This document shows, piece by piece, positions 7,229 to 15,215 of a stretch of 64,000 nt of DNA. The notes under the pieces were generated by a model, which was not told the DNA's origin, did not search any database, and saw only the letters and a list, made by a program, of their open reading frames with translations. Position numbers and translations under genes: made by a program. The DNA lies in assembly GCA_030147525.1 (NCBI GenBank), contig JASBVF010000001.1:124001-188000 (forward strand). Reading direction: 5' to 3'. The DNA is from Bacteroidota bacterium (GTDB taxonomy: Bacteria; Bacteroidota; Bacteroidia; Chitinophagales; Saprospiraceae). Each line of letters opens with the position of its first letter. Positions within the stretch are counted from its first letter, which is position 1.

Positions 7229-8259
7229 TGTAAATTGATTTTTAGATCAGCCTCATAAGTATTTCCATCATCTTTCAGGTCGAGTTGATGACGGTTCGGG
7301 TAGGTCAGATCGAGGCGCCGTTGAACATTTTTTAACCCGATTCCACCTGTTCCCTCTTGGAATCGTTTGTTGGGATTGATGGTATTTTTAGTTGAAAAAG
7401 TGAGCAGGCCATTCTCGATACTTAGCCGGATATCTACTTTGTAACCCTTTGAGTTCGAACTATGTTTGAAAGCATTTTCAACAAAAGGGATCAGTAACAT
7501 GGGGGCAATTTGGTATCCGTTGACCTGCTCGGGAAGTTCGCATTGCAGGTCGAGTAGTTCCTCGTCGTGGCGAAGGCGCTGCAATTCGATGTAATTTTCA
7601 AGGTATTCCACTTCTTTCCCGAGGTCGATCCAATCCTTGTTGTAGTCGTAAAGCTGGTGGCTGAGTGTGTCCGAAAATTTTAGCAGGGCTTCTTTCGCAC
7701 GTTCGTCTTCTTTTTGCTCCATCAAAAAATAAATCGTGTTGAGCGTATTAAAAATGAAGTGTGGATTGATCTGGGATTTTAGCATCTCCAGTTCGCCTTC
7801 CAGGTTCTTTTTTTCAAGTTGAACAGCGTAGTTATTTCTTTCGTGCCACTGCTGAATGAACTTGAAAGCTGTCGTAAAAGCCACCAGTACGGTCGTGTCA
7901 ACTGCCAGTGTGAAAGTGCCTTCCCATGAAAAATAGTATTCTCTGGGTGAAATAAAGTTCCGGAGGAAAACATTCACCAGCCAGGCGTTTAAGATGATGA
8001 TGGCAAAAATGCTGAAAGTGTAAAACCAATGCCGTTTTTGTTTGATTAAATACTTGGGAATCCAATAGTAGTAGTTGAAATAAACGACCCCCATCGAGCC
8101 AAGCACTGTGGGAAGGTTGAAGTTTTCACGGAACTGAGAGATGAAAACCACATCCTGCATACTGGCAAAAACCCAGTAAATCAGCCAGAAAGTGGCGTGA
8201 AAAGCCAGTGAGTTAATAGGTAAAGTTTGTGGTTGTTGTTCCATGCGTTCCGAAGTCAT
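7225..8259 (-). CDS. LytS-type membrane sensor histidine kinase
   Basis: A sensor kinase of the His_kinase (PF06580) group with about four N-terminal membrane segments (roughly 18-40, 49-70, 79-99, 116-135) and a short coiled linker. The dimerisation/phosphoacceptor motif is QINPHFIFNTLN, with His167. The ATPase domain has an N-box PFVENAFKHS and a G-box GTGGIGLKNV. It has no large periplasmic sensor, so it may read the membrane or a ligand buried in it. Two starts are possible: 8259, or Met6 at 8244. The divergent promoter predicts a transcript start near 8256, which would favour 8244. Confidence 0.93.
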   Translation of the reverse strand: MTSERMEQQPQTLPINSLAFHATFWLIYWVFASMQDVVFISQFRENFNLPTVLGSMGVVYFNYYYWIPKYLIKQKRHWFYTFSIFAIIILNAWLVNVFLRNFISPREYYFSWEGTFTLAVDTTVLVAFTTAFKFIQQWHERNNYAVQLEKKNLEGELEMLKSQINPHFIFNTLNTIYFLMEQKEDERAKEALLKFSDTLSHQLYDYNKDWIDLGKEVEYLENYIELQRLRHDEELLDLQCELPEQVNGYQIAPMLLIPFVENAFKHSSNSKGYKVDIRLSIENGLLTFSTKNTINPNKRFQEGTGGIGLKNVQRRLDLTYPNRHQLDLKDDGNTYEADLKINLQ

Positions 8260-8261
8260 TC

Positions 8262-8304
8262 ACAAAATTAGCAGGTTGCTGTTTTGGGAAAAAACTAATT
8301 TTGT
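8262..8304. promoter_or_regulatory. Inverted repeat carrying divergent -7 boxes
   Basis: Perfect 10-base arms (ACAAAATTAG 8262-8271; CTAATTTTGT 8295-8304) flank a 23-base spacer between the divergent lytS and oxygenase genes. Each arm contains TAATTTTG, which fits the Bacteroidota -7 consensus TAnnTTTG. On the plus strand TTG at 8276-8278, a 17-base spacer and TAATTTTG at 8296-8303 form a good promoter for the oxygenase gene. The minus-strand box at 8270-8263 would serve lytS, but no clear -33 element is visible there. Confidence 0.6.
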
Positions 8305-8370
8305 CATTCATTTTGAAACGTTTTTATCAAATAAAAAAGCACAACACAGGCATTGTGCGGCAGTTTTACC

Positions 8371-9324
8371 ATGAAAAAAAGAGCTATTCCACTCGTCGAT
8401 CTTTCAGAATTTACCCAGGGTGCTCCCGGACAGCGGGAAGCATTCGTGTCCAAATTAGGCAATGCTTTTCATGAAATTGGTTTCGTGGGCGTCGTCAACC
8501 ACGGGATTCCGAAGCAATTAATTGATGATTTTTACGCAGCCTCGAAGGCGTTCTTCGCCCTTCCGCAGGAGGTCAAGAAAAAATATGAAATTGAAGGTTT
8601 GGCAGGCCAGCGGGGCTACACTTCCTTCGGGAAAGAGCACGCCAAGCATTCTACGGTAGCTGATTTGAAAGAATTTTTCCAGATCGGTCAGGAGGTTGAG
8701 GAAGGTGAAGTGCCGCCTGAACACTATCCACCCAACGTAGTCGTGGAGGAGCAGCCCGAGTTTTCGAAACTGGGCCGGCAGCTTTACGAAGCTTTCGAAA
8801 AGTCAGGTGGTGAGTTGCTGCGTGCCATCGCCATCCACCTGAATCTGGACGAGAAGTATTTCGATCAGTACATTCACAACGGCAACAGCATTCTCAGAGC
8901 GATTTTTTACCCGCCTATAACGCAGGAACCTGCCTCAGCCATCCGGGCTGAACAGCACGAAGACATCAACCTGATTACCCTGCTTGTTGGAGCTTCGGCA
9001 GGTGGGTTGCAGGTACTTACTAAAGATAATGAGTGGCTGGAAGTAGTGCCGGAGCAGGACGAAATTGTCATCAATGTCGGTGACATGCTTCAGCGCCTGA
9101 CCAACAACTATTTGAAATCCACTACGCACCGGGTCGTTAATCCGCCGAAGGAAGAATGGCATAACCCAAGGTTGTCCATTCCGTTTTTCCTGCATCCTCG
9201 CAGCGATATGGACCTGACTTGTCTGAAGGCCTGTGTGACCGATGAGCGGCCGTTGGCTTACGAGCCGATCACAGCAGGCGAGTATTTGAATGAGCGCCTG
9301 AGAGAGATTGGGTTAAAAAAGTAG
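8371..9324 (+). CDS. Isopenicillin N synthase-like 2-oxoglutarate/Fe(II) oxygenase
   Basis: A non-haem iron dioxygenase of 317 residues. The N-terminal DIOX_N region contains the family motif GFVGVVNHGIP (about 37-47). The double-stranded beta-helix carries the iron ligands His196 and Asp198 (QHEDINL) and His253 (TTHRVV), with the co-substrate-binding Arg267 in RLSIPFF. All are intact. The start is set at 8371 (MKKRAIPLVDL) because homologues begin there and the predicted promoter lies just upstream. Bacterial members oxidise varied small molecules, and the substrate here is unknown. There are no beta-lactam biosynthesis genes nearby. Confidence 0.9.
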   Translation: MKKRAIPLVDLSEFTQGAPGQREAFVSKLGNAFHEIGFVGVVNHGIPKQLIDDFYAASKAFFALPQEVKKKYEIEGLAGQRGYTSFGKEHAKHSTVADLKEFFQIGQEVEEGEVPPEHYPPNVVVEEQPEFSKLGRQLYEAFEKSGGELLRAIAIHLNLDEKYFDQYIHNGNSILRAIFYPPITQEPASAIRAEQHEDINLITLLVGASAGGLQVLTKDNEWLEVVPEQDEIVINVGDMLQRLTNNYLKSTTHRVVNPPKEEWHNPRLSIPFFLHPRSDMDLTCLKACVTDERPLAYEPITAGEYLNERLREIGLKK

Positions 9325-9372
9325 GAGGATAAACTTACGGCCTCGTGAAGGTGTTACGTTCGGGAATTTAAA

Positions 9373-9391
9373 TGAAAGGTTAAACCTTTCA
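9373..9391. repeat. Short palindrome TGAAAGGTT-A-AACCTTTCA
   Basis: A perfect 9-base inverted repeat around a single A lies in the gap between the oxygenase gene and tatA. It lacks a following T-tract, and it may be an operator or a weak processing structure. No further evidence is visible. Confidence 0.4.
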
Positions 9392-9419
9392 GGCAATTGA
9401 CAATCTTATGACCTGATAT

Positions 9420-9451
9420 TTGGCCGTTGAATTTGATTTACTTTACTTTTG
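9420..9451 (+). promoter_or_regulatory. Predicted tatA promoter
   Basis: TTG at 9420-9422 (within TTTG), a 21-base spacer and TACTTTTG at 9444-9451 fit the Bacteroidota consensus TTG-N17-23-TAnnTTTG. Initiation near 9458 would give a leader of about 84 bases before the tatA ATG. Confidence 0.6.
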
Positions 9452-9541
9452 TTGAACTTTTTTATCAATGAATTGCGTGTTGAGAAACATTGCCCACATT
9501 TCGAGCAAGCCTCGAAACCACAATTCAAAAAATCTTTTATC

Positions 9542-9772
9542 ATGACCAATATTTTTCTGTTTTTGGGAAATCTGAACATGACAGAATTACTTGTCATTCT
9601 TGGTGTTGTACTTCTGTTGTTTGGCGGTAAAAAAATTCCTGAGCTGATGCGCGGCGTCGGAAAAGGTATCCGTGAATTCAACAACGCCCGTCATTCCATC
9701 GAAGAGGAAATTAAAGAAGGAATGAAAGAAGTGGACAAGAAGAAAATTGAAGAAAAGAAAGCCGCTGAGTAG
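9542..9772 (+). CDS. tatA: Twin-arginine translocase subunit TatA/E
   Basis: A 76-residue TatA-family protein with one membrane segment ([16 protein letters not shown]), the glycine hinge and a conserved amphipathic helix ([20 protein letters not shown]), followed by a charged tail ending in KKAAE. TatA forms the pore of the Tat pathway for folded proteins. The start at 9542 (MTNIFLF) is chosen because the frame upstream is not TatA-like; MTELL, 13 residues later, is an alternative. No tatC is adjacent. The stop codon TAG lies at the edge of a large tandem-repeat palindrome. Confidence 0.93.
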   Translation: MTNIFLFLGNLNMTELLVILGVVLLLFGGKKIPELMRGVGKGIREFNNARHSIEEEIKEGMKEVDKKKIEEKKAAE

Positions 9773-9774
9773 TA

Positions 9775-9882
9775 GTAGGCGAGTAGGCGAGTAGGCGAGT
9801 AAGCCGGTAGGCAGGTAAAGCAGCCCGGATAAAAATGGCTGGCATTTACTCGCCTACCAGCTTACTCGCCTGCCGGCCTACT
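9775..9882. repeat. Short-tandem-repeat palindrome, GTAGGCGA octamer
   Basis: The left arm has three perfect GTAGGCGA octamers (9775-9798) followed by the variants GTAAGCCG, GTAGGCAG and GTAA. The right arm (about 9845-9882) is the reverse complement with units GTAGGCCG, GCAGGCGA, GTAAGCTG and GTAGGCGA. It fills the gap between the convergent tatA and DUF4197 genes; the DUF4197 stop (9878-9880) is inside it and the tatA stop (9770-9772) abuts it. It may form a long imperfect hairpin in either transcript. Confidence 0.88.
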
Positions 9883-10591
9883 TCCCGTCCTGCTTCGCAA
9901 AAACCTTTTTCAGCAAATCCGTCGTACGAGCCGCAACATTGGTGCGGATATTTTTCTCCTCATTTTCCACCATGCCGAACAGGCCTTTCAGCGCTTCTTT
10001 CGTTACGTAGTCATCCAGGTCCGGATTCGCATTTTCCACAAAAGGAATTTTATTGTAGGCGTTGACAGCGTCCCGCCAGTACTTCCGTGCGTCAAACTTG
10101 TCGAGTGACTGAACGATCACCGGGTTGAACTCCTGGTAGAGCGGATCGTAGGTTGTCCGGTTCAGGTAGCTGGTGGCTGCATTGTCAGGTCCCATCAAAA
10201 TATCCATGGCATCACTGAAAGTCATCTGCCTGATAGCGGTAACGAAAATCGGCTTCGCCCGCTTTGCTGCATCTTCAGCGCCCCGGTTGATCCGTTCCAA
10301 TATTTCATTTTCCACATTGGTGAAGCCAGGGACATTGCGCAGCTTGTCAGCTACTTTCCTTGCTTCAGGCGGCAAAAGAATTTTGTACTGACTGGCAAAA
10401 TATCCATCCTTTTTCGAGAGGGCATCGGCCCCTTTGCTGATTCCGATTTCAAGTGCCTGCTTCAGGCCGGAGGAAACTTCGGCAGAAGTCAACTCTCCTG
10501 CGCCAAGTGTTTCGAGGGCTTTTTGCAACGAAGCCGGATCGCAGGCGGTCAACTGAAAACAGACGAGGAGGAGCATAATTTTTTTAATCAT
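9878..10591 (-). CDS. DUF4197 lipoprotein
   Basis: A predicted lipoprotein of 237 residues. The N-terminus MIKKIMLLLVCFQLTACDP is a lipoprotein signal with lipobox LTAC. The rest matches the DUF4197 family in LKQALEIGISKGADALSKKDGYF near the N-terminus, a middle helical section with DAMDILMGPDNAATSYL, and a C-terminal DDYVTKEALKGLFGMVENEEKNIR. The function of the family is unknown. The start at 10591 is chosen because the signal peptide begins there. The stop codon lies inside the GTAGGCGA palindrome. Confidence 0.9.
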   Translation of the reverse strand: MIKKIMLLLVCFQLTACDPASLQKALETLGAGELTSAEVSSGLKQALEIGISKGADALSKKDGYFASQYKILLPPEARKVADKLRNVPGFTNVENEILERINRGAEDAAKRAKPIFVTAIRQMTFSDAMDILMGPDNAATSYLNRTTYDPLYQEFNPVIVQSLDKFDARKYWRDAVNAYNKIPFVENANPDLDDYVTKEALKGLFGMVENEEKNIRTNVAARTTDLLKKVFAKQDGK

Positions 10592-10677
10592 TGTATCAAT
10601 TTTGGTGAAATAGATCTGACATTGTTGAAACGGCAAAAGTCCAGGCAGGTCAGTTATTGAAATGTTATTCTTCGAAA

Positions 10678-11193
10678 TTAAAGCGTGAAAAACTCCAGGC
10701 ATTCCCGGCAGAGGCACTGGTCGCCGTATTGCGTTTGCAGTTGTTCCTGTGTTTTTTTAAAAATCAGCGTATCCATGCACCAACAGGAACTGTCGCTGTA
10801 ACAAAGCATGGGCCTGTGGCAGCGGGCGCAACTTTTCTGGAAATTCCCGTCCACTTCCACCCGTGCAGCATCTACCCGGCCACCGAGTGGCGGATTTAGT
10901 TTTTTAATACTGACTGTTAACTCCCGGATGTTCCTGAACTGATGTTTGATGTCAAGCGCAATGCGGCCGGCAACAGCTTCAATCAGTTTTGAGCGCCTGC
11001 GCATGTTTGCCTCGCAAATCAGGTAAATGGTTTCGTAGTTGATGGTTTTGTACAAATCATCGTCTACGGCTGCTCGGGTGAAGGACGTCTTAATCGTCAC
11101 ATCTACCACGTACTCGCCACCGATAATCTGTTCTTCTTCGTAAAATCCGTGATAAGCATAAAAGCGCATCCCTTCCAGGGCAATGACTGACAT
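10678..11193 (-). CDS. folB: Dihydroneopterin aldolase fused to a cysteine-rich CWC domain
   Basis: Residues 1-118 are a dihydroneopterin aldolase, which splits dihydroneopterin to 6-hydroxymethyldihydropterin and glycolaldehyde in folate synthesis. Visible features are the N-terminal YAYHGFYEEEQ with the catalytic-region Glu, the NYETIY segment, RSKLIEAVAGRIA, and IKKLNPP with Lys98. Residues 120-171 add eight cysteines (122, 125, 131, 137, 139, 160, 162, 165) in the pattern CxxCx5C...CWC...CLCxxCL, which fits the cysteine-rich CWC family, a probable metal-binding module. A standard FolB is about 120 residues, so this is a fusion. I see no stop codon or frameshift between the parts. Confidence 0.9.
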   Translation of the reverse strand: MSVIALEGMRFYAYHGFYEEEQIIGGEYVVDVTIKTSFTRAAVDDDLYKTINYETIYLICEANMRRRSKLIEAVAGRIALDIKHQFRNIRELTVSIKKLNPPLGGRVDAARVEVDGNFQKSCARCHRPMLCYSDSSCWCMDTLIFKKTQEQLQTQYGDQCLCRECLEFFTL

Positions 11194-11317
11194 TTTTCAA
11201 TCTGTTTAAAAGTAACGGAGAATTAGGGAGTTCAAAAGTAGAAAAACTTTACTTTCTGTTGACGGGCAAAGCAATTGTTGATCAATTACTTCTGCTGAAA
11301 GTATGACGGCAAATTCG

Positions 11318-11325
11318 TACTTTTG
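11318..11325 (+). promoter_or_regulatory. Possible -7 box for gcdH
   Basis: TACTTTTG matches the TAnnTTTG consensus about 130 bases before the gcdH start. The -33 element is poor (TCTG 23 bases upstream), so this is a weak call. Confidence 0.35.
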
Positions 11326-11455
11326 CGGCGCAAAATAAGGCACCCTAACCACAGAATGTAAGGTCGAATTTTGAATACAAAACCCGAAACCTCTGAGTAA
11401 TCGTTTTTTCAAATGTTTTCTATTCAAAATTTCCCTTCTTCATCAAATTCCAAAT

Positions 11456-12676
11456 ATGCATCACACGACTAACGGCACGGCTACTGCCACCAAAAAAGCG
11501 AAAGAGGATCGCTACCAACATCATGACTATTACCTCATGGACGAATTGCTGAGCGAGGAGCATCTACTGGCTCGTGAAGCCGTCCGTGCCTGGGTGAAAG
11601 CGGAAGTTTCCCCCATCATCGAAGATTACTCTAACAAAGCAGAATGCCCCACCCATCTTTTCAAAGGGTTGGCGGAAATCGGCGCATTCGGTCCCAGTCT
11701 CCCGGCTGAGTACGGCTGCGGTGGTATGGATGAAATTGCCTACGGCGTCATCATGCAGGAACTGGAACGGGGCGACTCCGGCGTTCGCTCGATGGCCTCA
11801 GTGCAAGGTTCACTTGTCATGTATCCGATCTACAGGTTTGGTTCGGAAGAGCAAAAGCGTTACTACCTGCCAAAACTGGCCAGCGGCGAACTTATCGGTT
11901 GCTTCGGTTTGACGGAACCCGATCATGGTTCTAACCCTGCAGGTATGATTTCTAATATAAAAGATGACGGAGATGCCTACATCCTGAACGGCGCAAAAAT
12001 GTGGATTACCAATTCGCCACTGGCCGACATTGCTGTTGTTTGGGCAAAAAATGAAGAAGGCAAAATCATTGGAATGATCGTCGAGAAAGGCATGAAAGGT
12101 TTTTCCGCGCCCGAAATTCACGGTAAATGGTCTTTGCGTGCTTCCATTACCGGGGAGTTGATCTTTGAAGATGTGAGAGTGCCAAAGAAAAATATTTTAC
12201 CCAACGTGCAAGGATTGAAAGGCCCGCTCTCATGTTTGTCCAAAGCCCGTTACGGTATTGCCTGGGGTGCTATCGGCGCTGCGTTGGATTGCTACGATAC
12301 GGCACTGCGTTATTCTCAGGAGCGCATCCAATTTGGTCGCCCCATCGGAGGTTTTCAGTTGACGCAGAAAAAACTGGCGGAAATGATCACCGAGATCACC
12401 AAGGCACAACTGCTGACCTGGCGCCTTGGCTCATTGGCGAATGATGGACGGGCAACGCCTGCTCAAATTTCGATGGCGAAACGAAATAATGTCTACACGG
12501 CGCTGACAGTCGCCCGGGAAGCAAGACAAATTCTTGGCGGCATGGGTATCACAAACGAGTACCCGATCATGCGTCATATGATGAACCTGGAAACCGTACT
12601 GACTTACGAAGGTACGCATGACATTCACCTGCTGATTACAGGTATGGATGTTACAGGTTTCAATGCGTTTTCATAA
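11456..12676 (+). CDS. gcdH: Glutaryl-CoA dehydrogenase-like acyl-CoA dehydrogenase
   Basis: An FAD-dependent acyl-CoA dehydrogenase of 406 residues. Signature features are GCFGLTEPDHGSNP and WITNSPLADIAVVWA in the FAD/substrate region, the HGKWSLRAS segment with the Arg typical of glutaryl-CoA dehydrogenases, RIQFGRPIGGFQL, QILGGMGIT, and the catalytic base Glu385 in LTYEGTHDIH. GcdH oxidises and decarboxylates glutaryl-CoA to crotonyl-CoA in lysine and tryptophan breakdown. The enzyme stands alone, without other lysine catabolism genes nearby. Glutaryl-CoA as substrate is inferred from overall similarity. Confidence 0.9.
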   Translation: MHHTTNGTATATKKAKEDRYQHHDYYLMDELLSEEHLLAREAVRAWVKAEVSPIIEDYSNKAECPTHLFKGLAEIGAFGPSLPAEYGCGGMDEIAYGVIMQELERGDSGVRSMASVQGSLVMYPIYRFGSEEQKRYYLPKLASGELIGCFGLTEPDHGSNPAGMISNIKDDGDAYILNGAKMWITNSPLADIAVVWAKNEEGKIIGMIVEKGMKGFSAPEIHGKWSLRASITGELIFEDVRVPKKNILPNVQGLKGPLSCLSKARYGIAWGAIGAALDCYDTALRYSQERIQFGRPIGGFQLTQKKLAEMITEITKAQLLTWRLGSLANDGRATPAQISMAKRNNVYTALTVAREARQILGGMGITNEYPIMRHMMNLETVLTYEGTHDIHLLITGMDVTGFNAFS

Positions 12677-12684
12677 AAACTGCC

Positions 12685-12730
12685 TGAGTGGTGTAAGGGT
12701 TAACAGTAGTTTTCCCTTACGCCATTTCAG
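12685..12730 (+). terminator. Possible hairpin downstream of gcdH
   Basis: The arms GAGTGGTGTAAGGG and CCCTTACGCCATTTC pair over about 12 bases with G-T wobbles. No U-tract follows, so it may be a 3'-end-protecting stem rather than a classical terminator. Confidence 0.4.
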
Positions 12731-12866
12731 CATTAGCCCTCAAAGAGCTCCATCCTGCCGAAAAAGTGTATTTTAAAACAACCCTAACATCTTCAGCAAA
12801 CTATTCACCCGGCGAGCACGTTACAAGCTTTTGAGAAAATTTACTTTTGAAACTAAAAGGCGAACA

Positions 12867-14009
12867 ATGAAAAGTTCGGTATTTATATTCCTACTTCCGT
12901 TCATTTTTACAAGTCAAAACCTTCTCAGTCAGGGTGATCCCATCGTGCTCATCAATCCATCATTTGAAGGCATTGCCGGAGAGGGTAGCTTGAACGGAGC
13001 TTTGCCGAGAGGTTGGTTTGACTGTGGTTTTCCTGGAGAAACGGTGCCGGATGTTCATCCCAAGGAGGGCAGTGCATTCCAGGTAACGAAAGAGCCATTT
13101 GATGGCAACACCTACATTGGCATGGTGGTCAGGGAAAACGATACCTGGGAGCGTATCTCACAGCGCTTAAGTGCACCGATAGAAGGCGGAAAATGCTACG
13201 AATTCAGCATCTCATTGTGCCGGTCCGAGTTGTACGTAAGCCTTAGCCGGTTAGATGGTGAAATGAAAAATTACACAAAGCCCGCCAAGCTTCGGATTTG
13301 GGGCGGCTCCAGCTATTGCGAACGGAATGAATTATTGGCAGAAAGTTCTTTGGTTGCGAATACCCGATGGCTGAAGTATAATTTCAGGTTTGAACCCAAC
13401 CAGACTCACAATTTCATTGTGTTTGAGGTTTTTTATAAAACCCCTTCTCCATTCCCTTACAACGGTAATATTTTGCTTGACGATGCTTCCAACATCTTTC
13501 CTGTTCCCTGCAAGGAGATACCCGTTCTGGTGGATAAGCCTGAGCCGAAGGAAAAAGAGGTGAAAAAAGCAGAACCATTACCTGAGAAAAAAGACACGCC
13601 TGCCGTTGCTACCAAAAGAAAAATCCTGACAGAGTTGGATAGAAGTAAACTGCGCAGAGGTCAAATTATTAAAATTGAGCAGATTTACTTTTTGGCCGAT
13701 AGCCCTACCATCATTGATTCCTCTTACGAAGTGCTCGATGAGCTTCAACAGTTTCTTGCTGAAAACAAGGATGTAAAAATTGAAATTGGAGGGCACACCA
13801 ACGGGCTTCCCGAACATGAGTATTGCGACAAGCTTTCAACCTCACGTGCAAAAGCTGTCGTTGATTACCTGAATCGAAAAGGAATTCCTTTATCTCAGCT
13901 TAATTACAAGGGTTATGGAAAACGCCGGCCCATCGCCCCCAACAATACGGAAAAAGGGCGGGTCAAAAATCAGCGGGTTGAGGTCAAAATTTTGAGTTTT
14001 AACGGATAA
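12867..14009 (+). CDS. OmpA-family protein with lectin-like N-terminal domain (copy 1)
   Basis: An exported 380-residue protein. A signal peptide (MKSSVFIFLLPFIF...) precedes a beta-sandwich region of about 200 residues with an 'NPSFE' start, WERISQRLSAP, CYEFSISLCRSE and a NGNILLDDAS end, resembling carbohydrate-binding jelly-roll modules found in Bacteroidota. A Pro/Lys/Glu-rich linker follows, then an OmpA peptidoglycan-binding domain with GGHTNGLPEHEYCDKLSTSRAKAVVDYL and a C-terminal NQRVEVKIL. The start at 12867 matches the signal peptide. It has a tandem paralogue 18 bases downstream and probably shares its transcript. The role is likely cell-envelope attachment or surface binding, by inference only. 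Confidence 0.85.
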   Translation: MKSSVFIFLLPFIFTSQNLLSQGDPIVLINPSFEGIAGEGSLNGALPRGWFDCGFPGETVPDVHPKEGSAFQVTKEPFDGNTYIGMVVRENDTWERISQRLSAPIEGGKCYEFSISLCRSELYVSLSRLDGEMKNYTKPAKLRIWGGSSYCERNELLAESSLVANTRWLKYNFRFEPNQTHNFIVFEVFYKTPSPFPYNGNILLDDASNIFPVPCKEIPVLVDKPEPKEKEVKKAEPLPEKKDTPAVATKRKILTELDRSKLRRGQIIKIEQIYFLADSPTIIDSSYEVLDELQQFLAENKDVKIEIGGHTNGLPEHEYCDKLSTSRAKAVVDYLNRKGIPLSQLNYKGYGKRRPIAPNNTEKGRVKNQRVEVKILSFNG

Positions 14010-14027
14010 TTTTCAATATCAGCTATT

Positions 14028-15161
14028 ATGCGAAGTTATTTTTTAGTCGTGTGTCTGTTTGCTTTTTTCTCTGGGACCATCAAAGGGCAGGATGAGGCAG
14101 TACCTATTGTTTTAAAAAATCCATCGTTTGAGGCAGTGCCGGTTGAAGGAGGGAAAAATATGCGATTTTCTTTGGATAACTGGCTGGATTGCGGAGCTGT
14201 AGGCCAGACTCCACCCGATATTCATCCGGTGCCGGGTGGTGGCCAGTTTGGTGTCACCCAAAAGCCTGCTGATGGAGTTAGTTACCTGGGAATGGTAGTC
14301 CGGAGTGACGGAACATGGGAAACTGTTTCACAAAAGCTTGAATCTCCGCTACTGGAAGGCAAATGCTACGAGTTTACCATCAGCCTCTGCCGCTCTGAGA
14401 AATATTTGAGTGGTTCTTCGATTGATGAAACTCAGGAGTTTGAATATACCACTCCAGCCAGGCTCAGGATATGGGGGGGAGTAGGTTGCAACAAAGCCGA
14501 GTTACTTGCCGAAAGCTCATTGGTGATCAGTTACCGCTGGCTGGAGTACAACTTTCGGTTTGAACCTAAAAGTGCCCATAGTTATATCATTTTGGAGGCG
14601 TATTATGACTCTCAAACGCCTAGCCGCCGTTACAATGGCAACATCCTGCTTGACAAGGCCTCGGCCATTATTCCGGTTCCGTGCAAAGTGGTGGAGCCGG
14701 AAGTGGAAGAGCCAATAGTTGAGGAACCCGTGGTTGAAGAACCTGTAGTGGAAGAGCCTGTGAAAAAGCCTAAGATTTTGCAGGAACTGGAGCGGGAAAA
14801 GCTCAGGGAGGGCCAAACTATCCGAATTGATCAGCTGTATTTTGCAGCCGACAGTTCAGCTATTTCAAGCAATTCTTCCGAGGTTTTGGCGGAAATTTAT
14901 GACTTCCTTGCCAGTAATCCCGAGGTGGTCGTGGAGATCGGCGGGCACACCAACGGTATCCCTTCCCATGAATATTGCGACCGGCTCTCAACGGAGCGGG
15001 CGAAAGCTGTCGTCGATTATTTGACAGAAAAAGGAATACCCCGCAAACGGCTGGAATACAAAGGATACGGAAAACGAAACCCCGTCGATACCAATAAAAC
15101 ATCCGCCGGGCGAAAGAAAAACCAGCGGGTGGAAATCAAAATACTTAGCTTTAACGGCTAA
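14028..15161 (+). CDS. OmpA-family protein with lectin-like N-terminal domain (copy 2)
   Basis: A paralogue of the preceding gene, 377 residues, with the same order: signal peptide ending near IKGQ, a lectin-like beta-sandwich (NPSFE, YLGMVVRSDGTWETVSQ, CYEFTISLCRSE, RLRIWGG, NGNILLDKAS), a linker and an OmpA domain. The linker differs: it has repeated VEEP units (EPEVEEPIVEEPVVEEPVVEEP), a Glu/Pro rod. The C-terminus IKILSFNG almost repeats that of copy 1. A strong bidirectional terminator begins at its stop codon. Confidence 0.85.
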   Translation: MRSYFLVVCLFAFFSGTIKGQDEAVPIVLKNPSFEAVPVEGGKNMRFSLDNWLDCGAVGQTPPDIHPVPGGGQFGVTQKPADGVSYLGMVVRSDGTWETVSQKLESPLLEGKCYEFTISLCRSEKYLSGSSIDETQEFEYTTPARLRIWGGVGCNKAELLAESSLVISYRWLEYNFRFEPKSAHSYIILEAYYDSQTPSRRYNGNILLDKASAIIPVPCKVVEPEVEEPIVEEPVVEEPVVEEPVKKPKILQELEREKLREGQTIRIDQLYFAADSSAISSNSSEVLAEIYDFLASNPEVVVEIGGHTNGIPSHEYCDRLSTERAKAVVDYLTEKGIPRKRLEYKGYGKRNPVDTNKTSAGRKKNQRVEIKILSFNG

Positions 15162-15195
15162 AAAAAAGGAACGAGCGTCGCTCGTTCCTTTTTTT
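15161..15195. terminator. Bidirectional intrinsic terminator
   Basis: Perfect 17-base arms (AAAAAAAGGAACGAGCG and its complement) around a single T separate the convergent ompA-like and aminopeptidase P genes. Each strand ends with a seven-U tract. The core ACGAGCG/CGCTCGT recurs at 26857-26900. Confidence 0.92.
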
Positions 15196-15215
15196 AATTT
15201 TAGACAAAAAGTATC

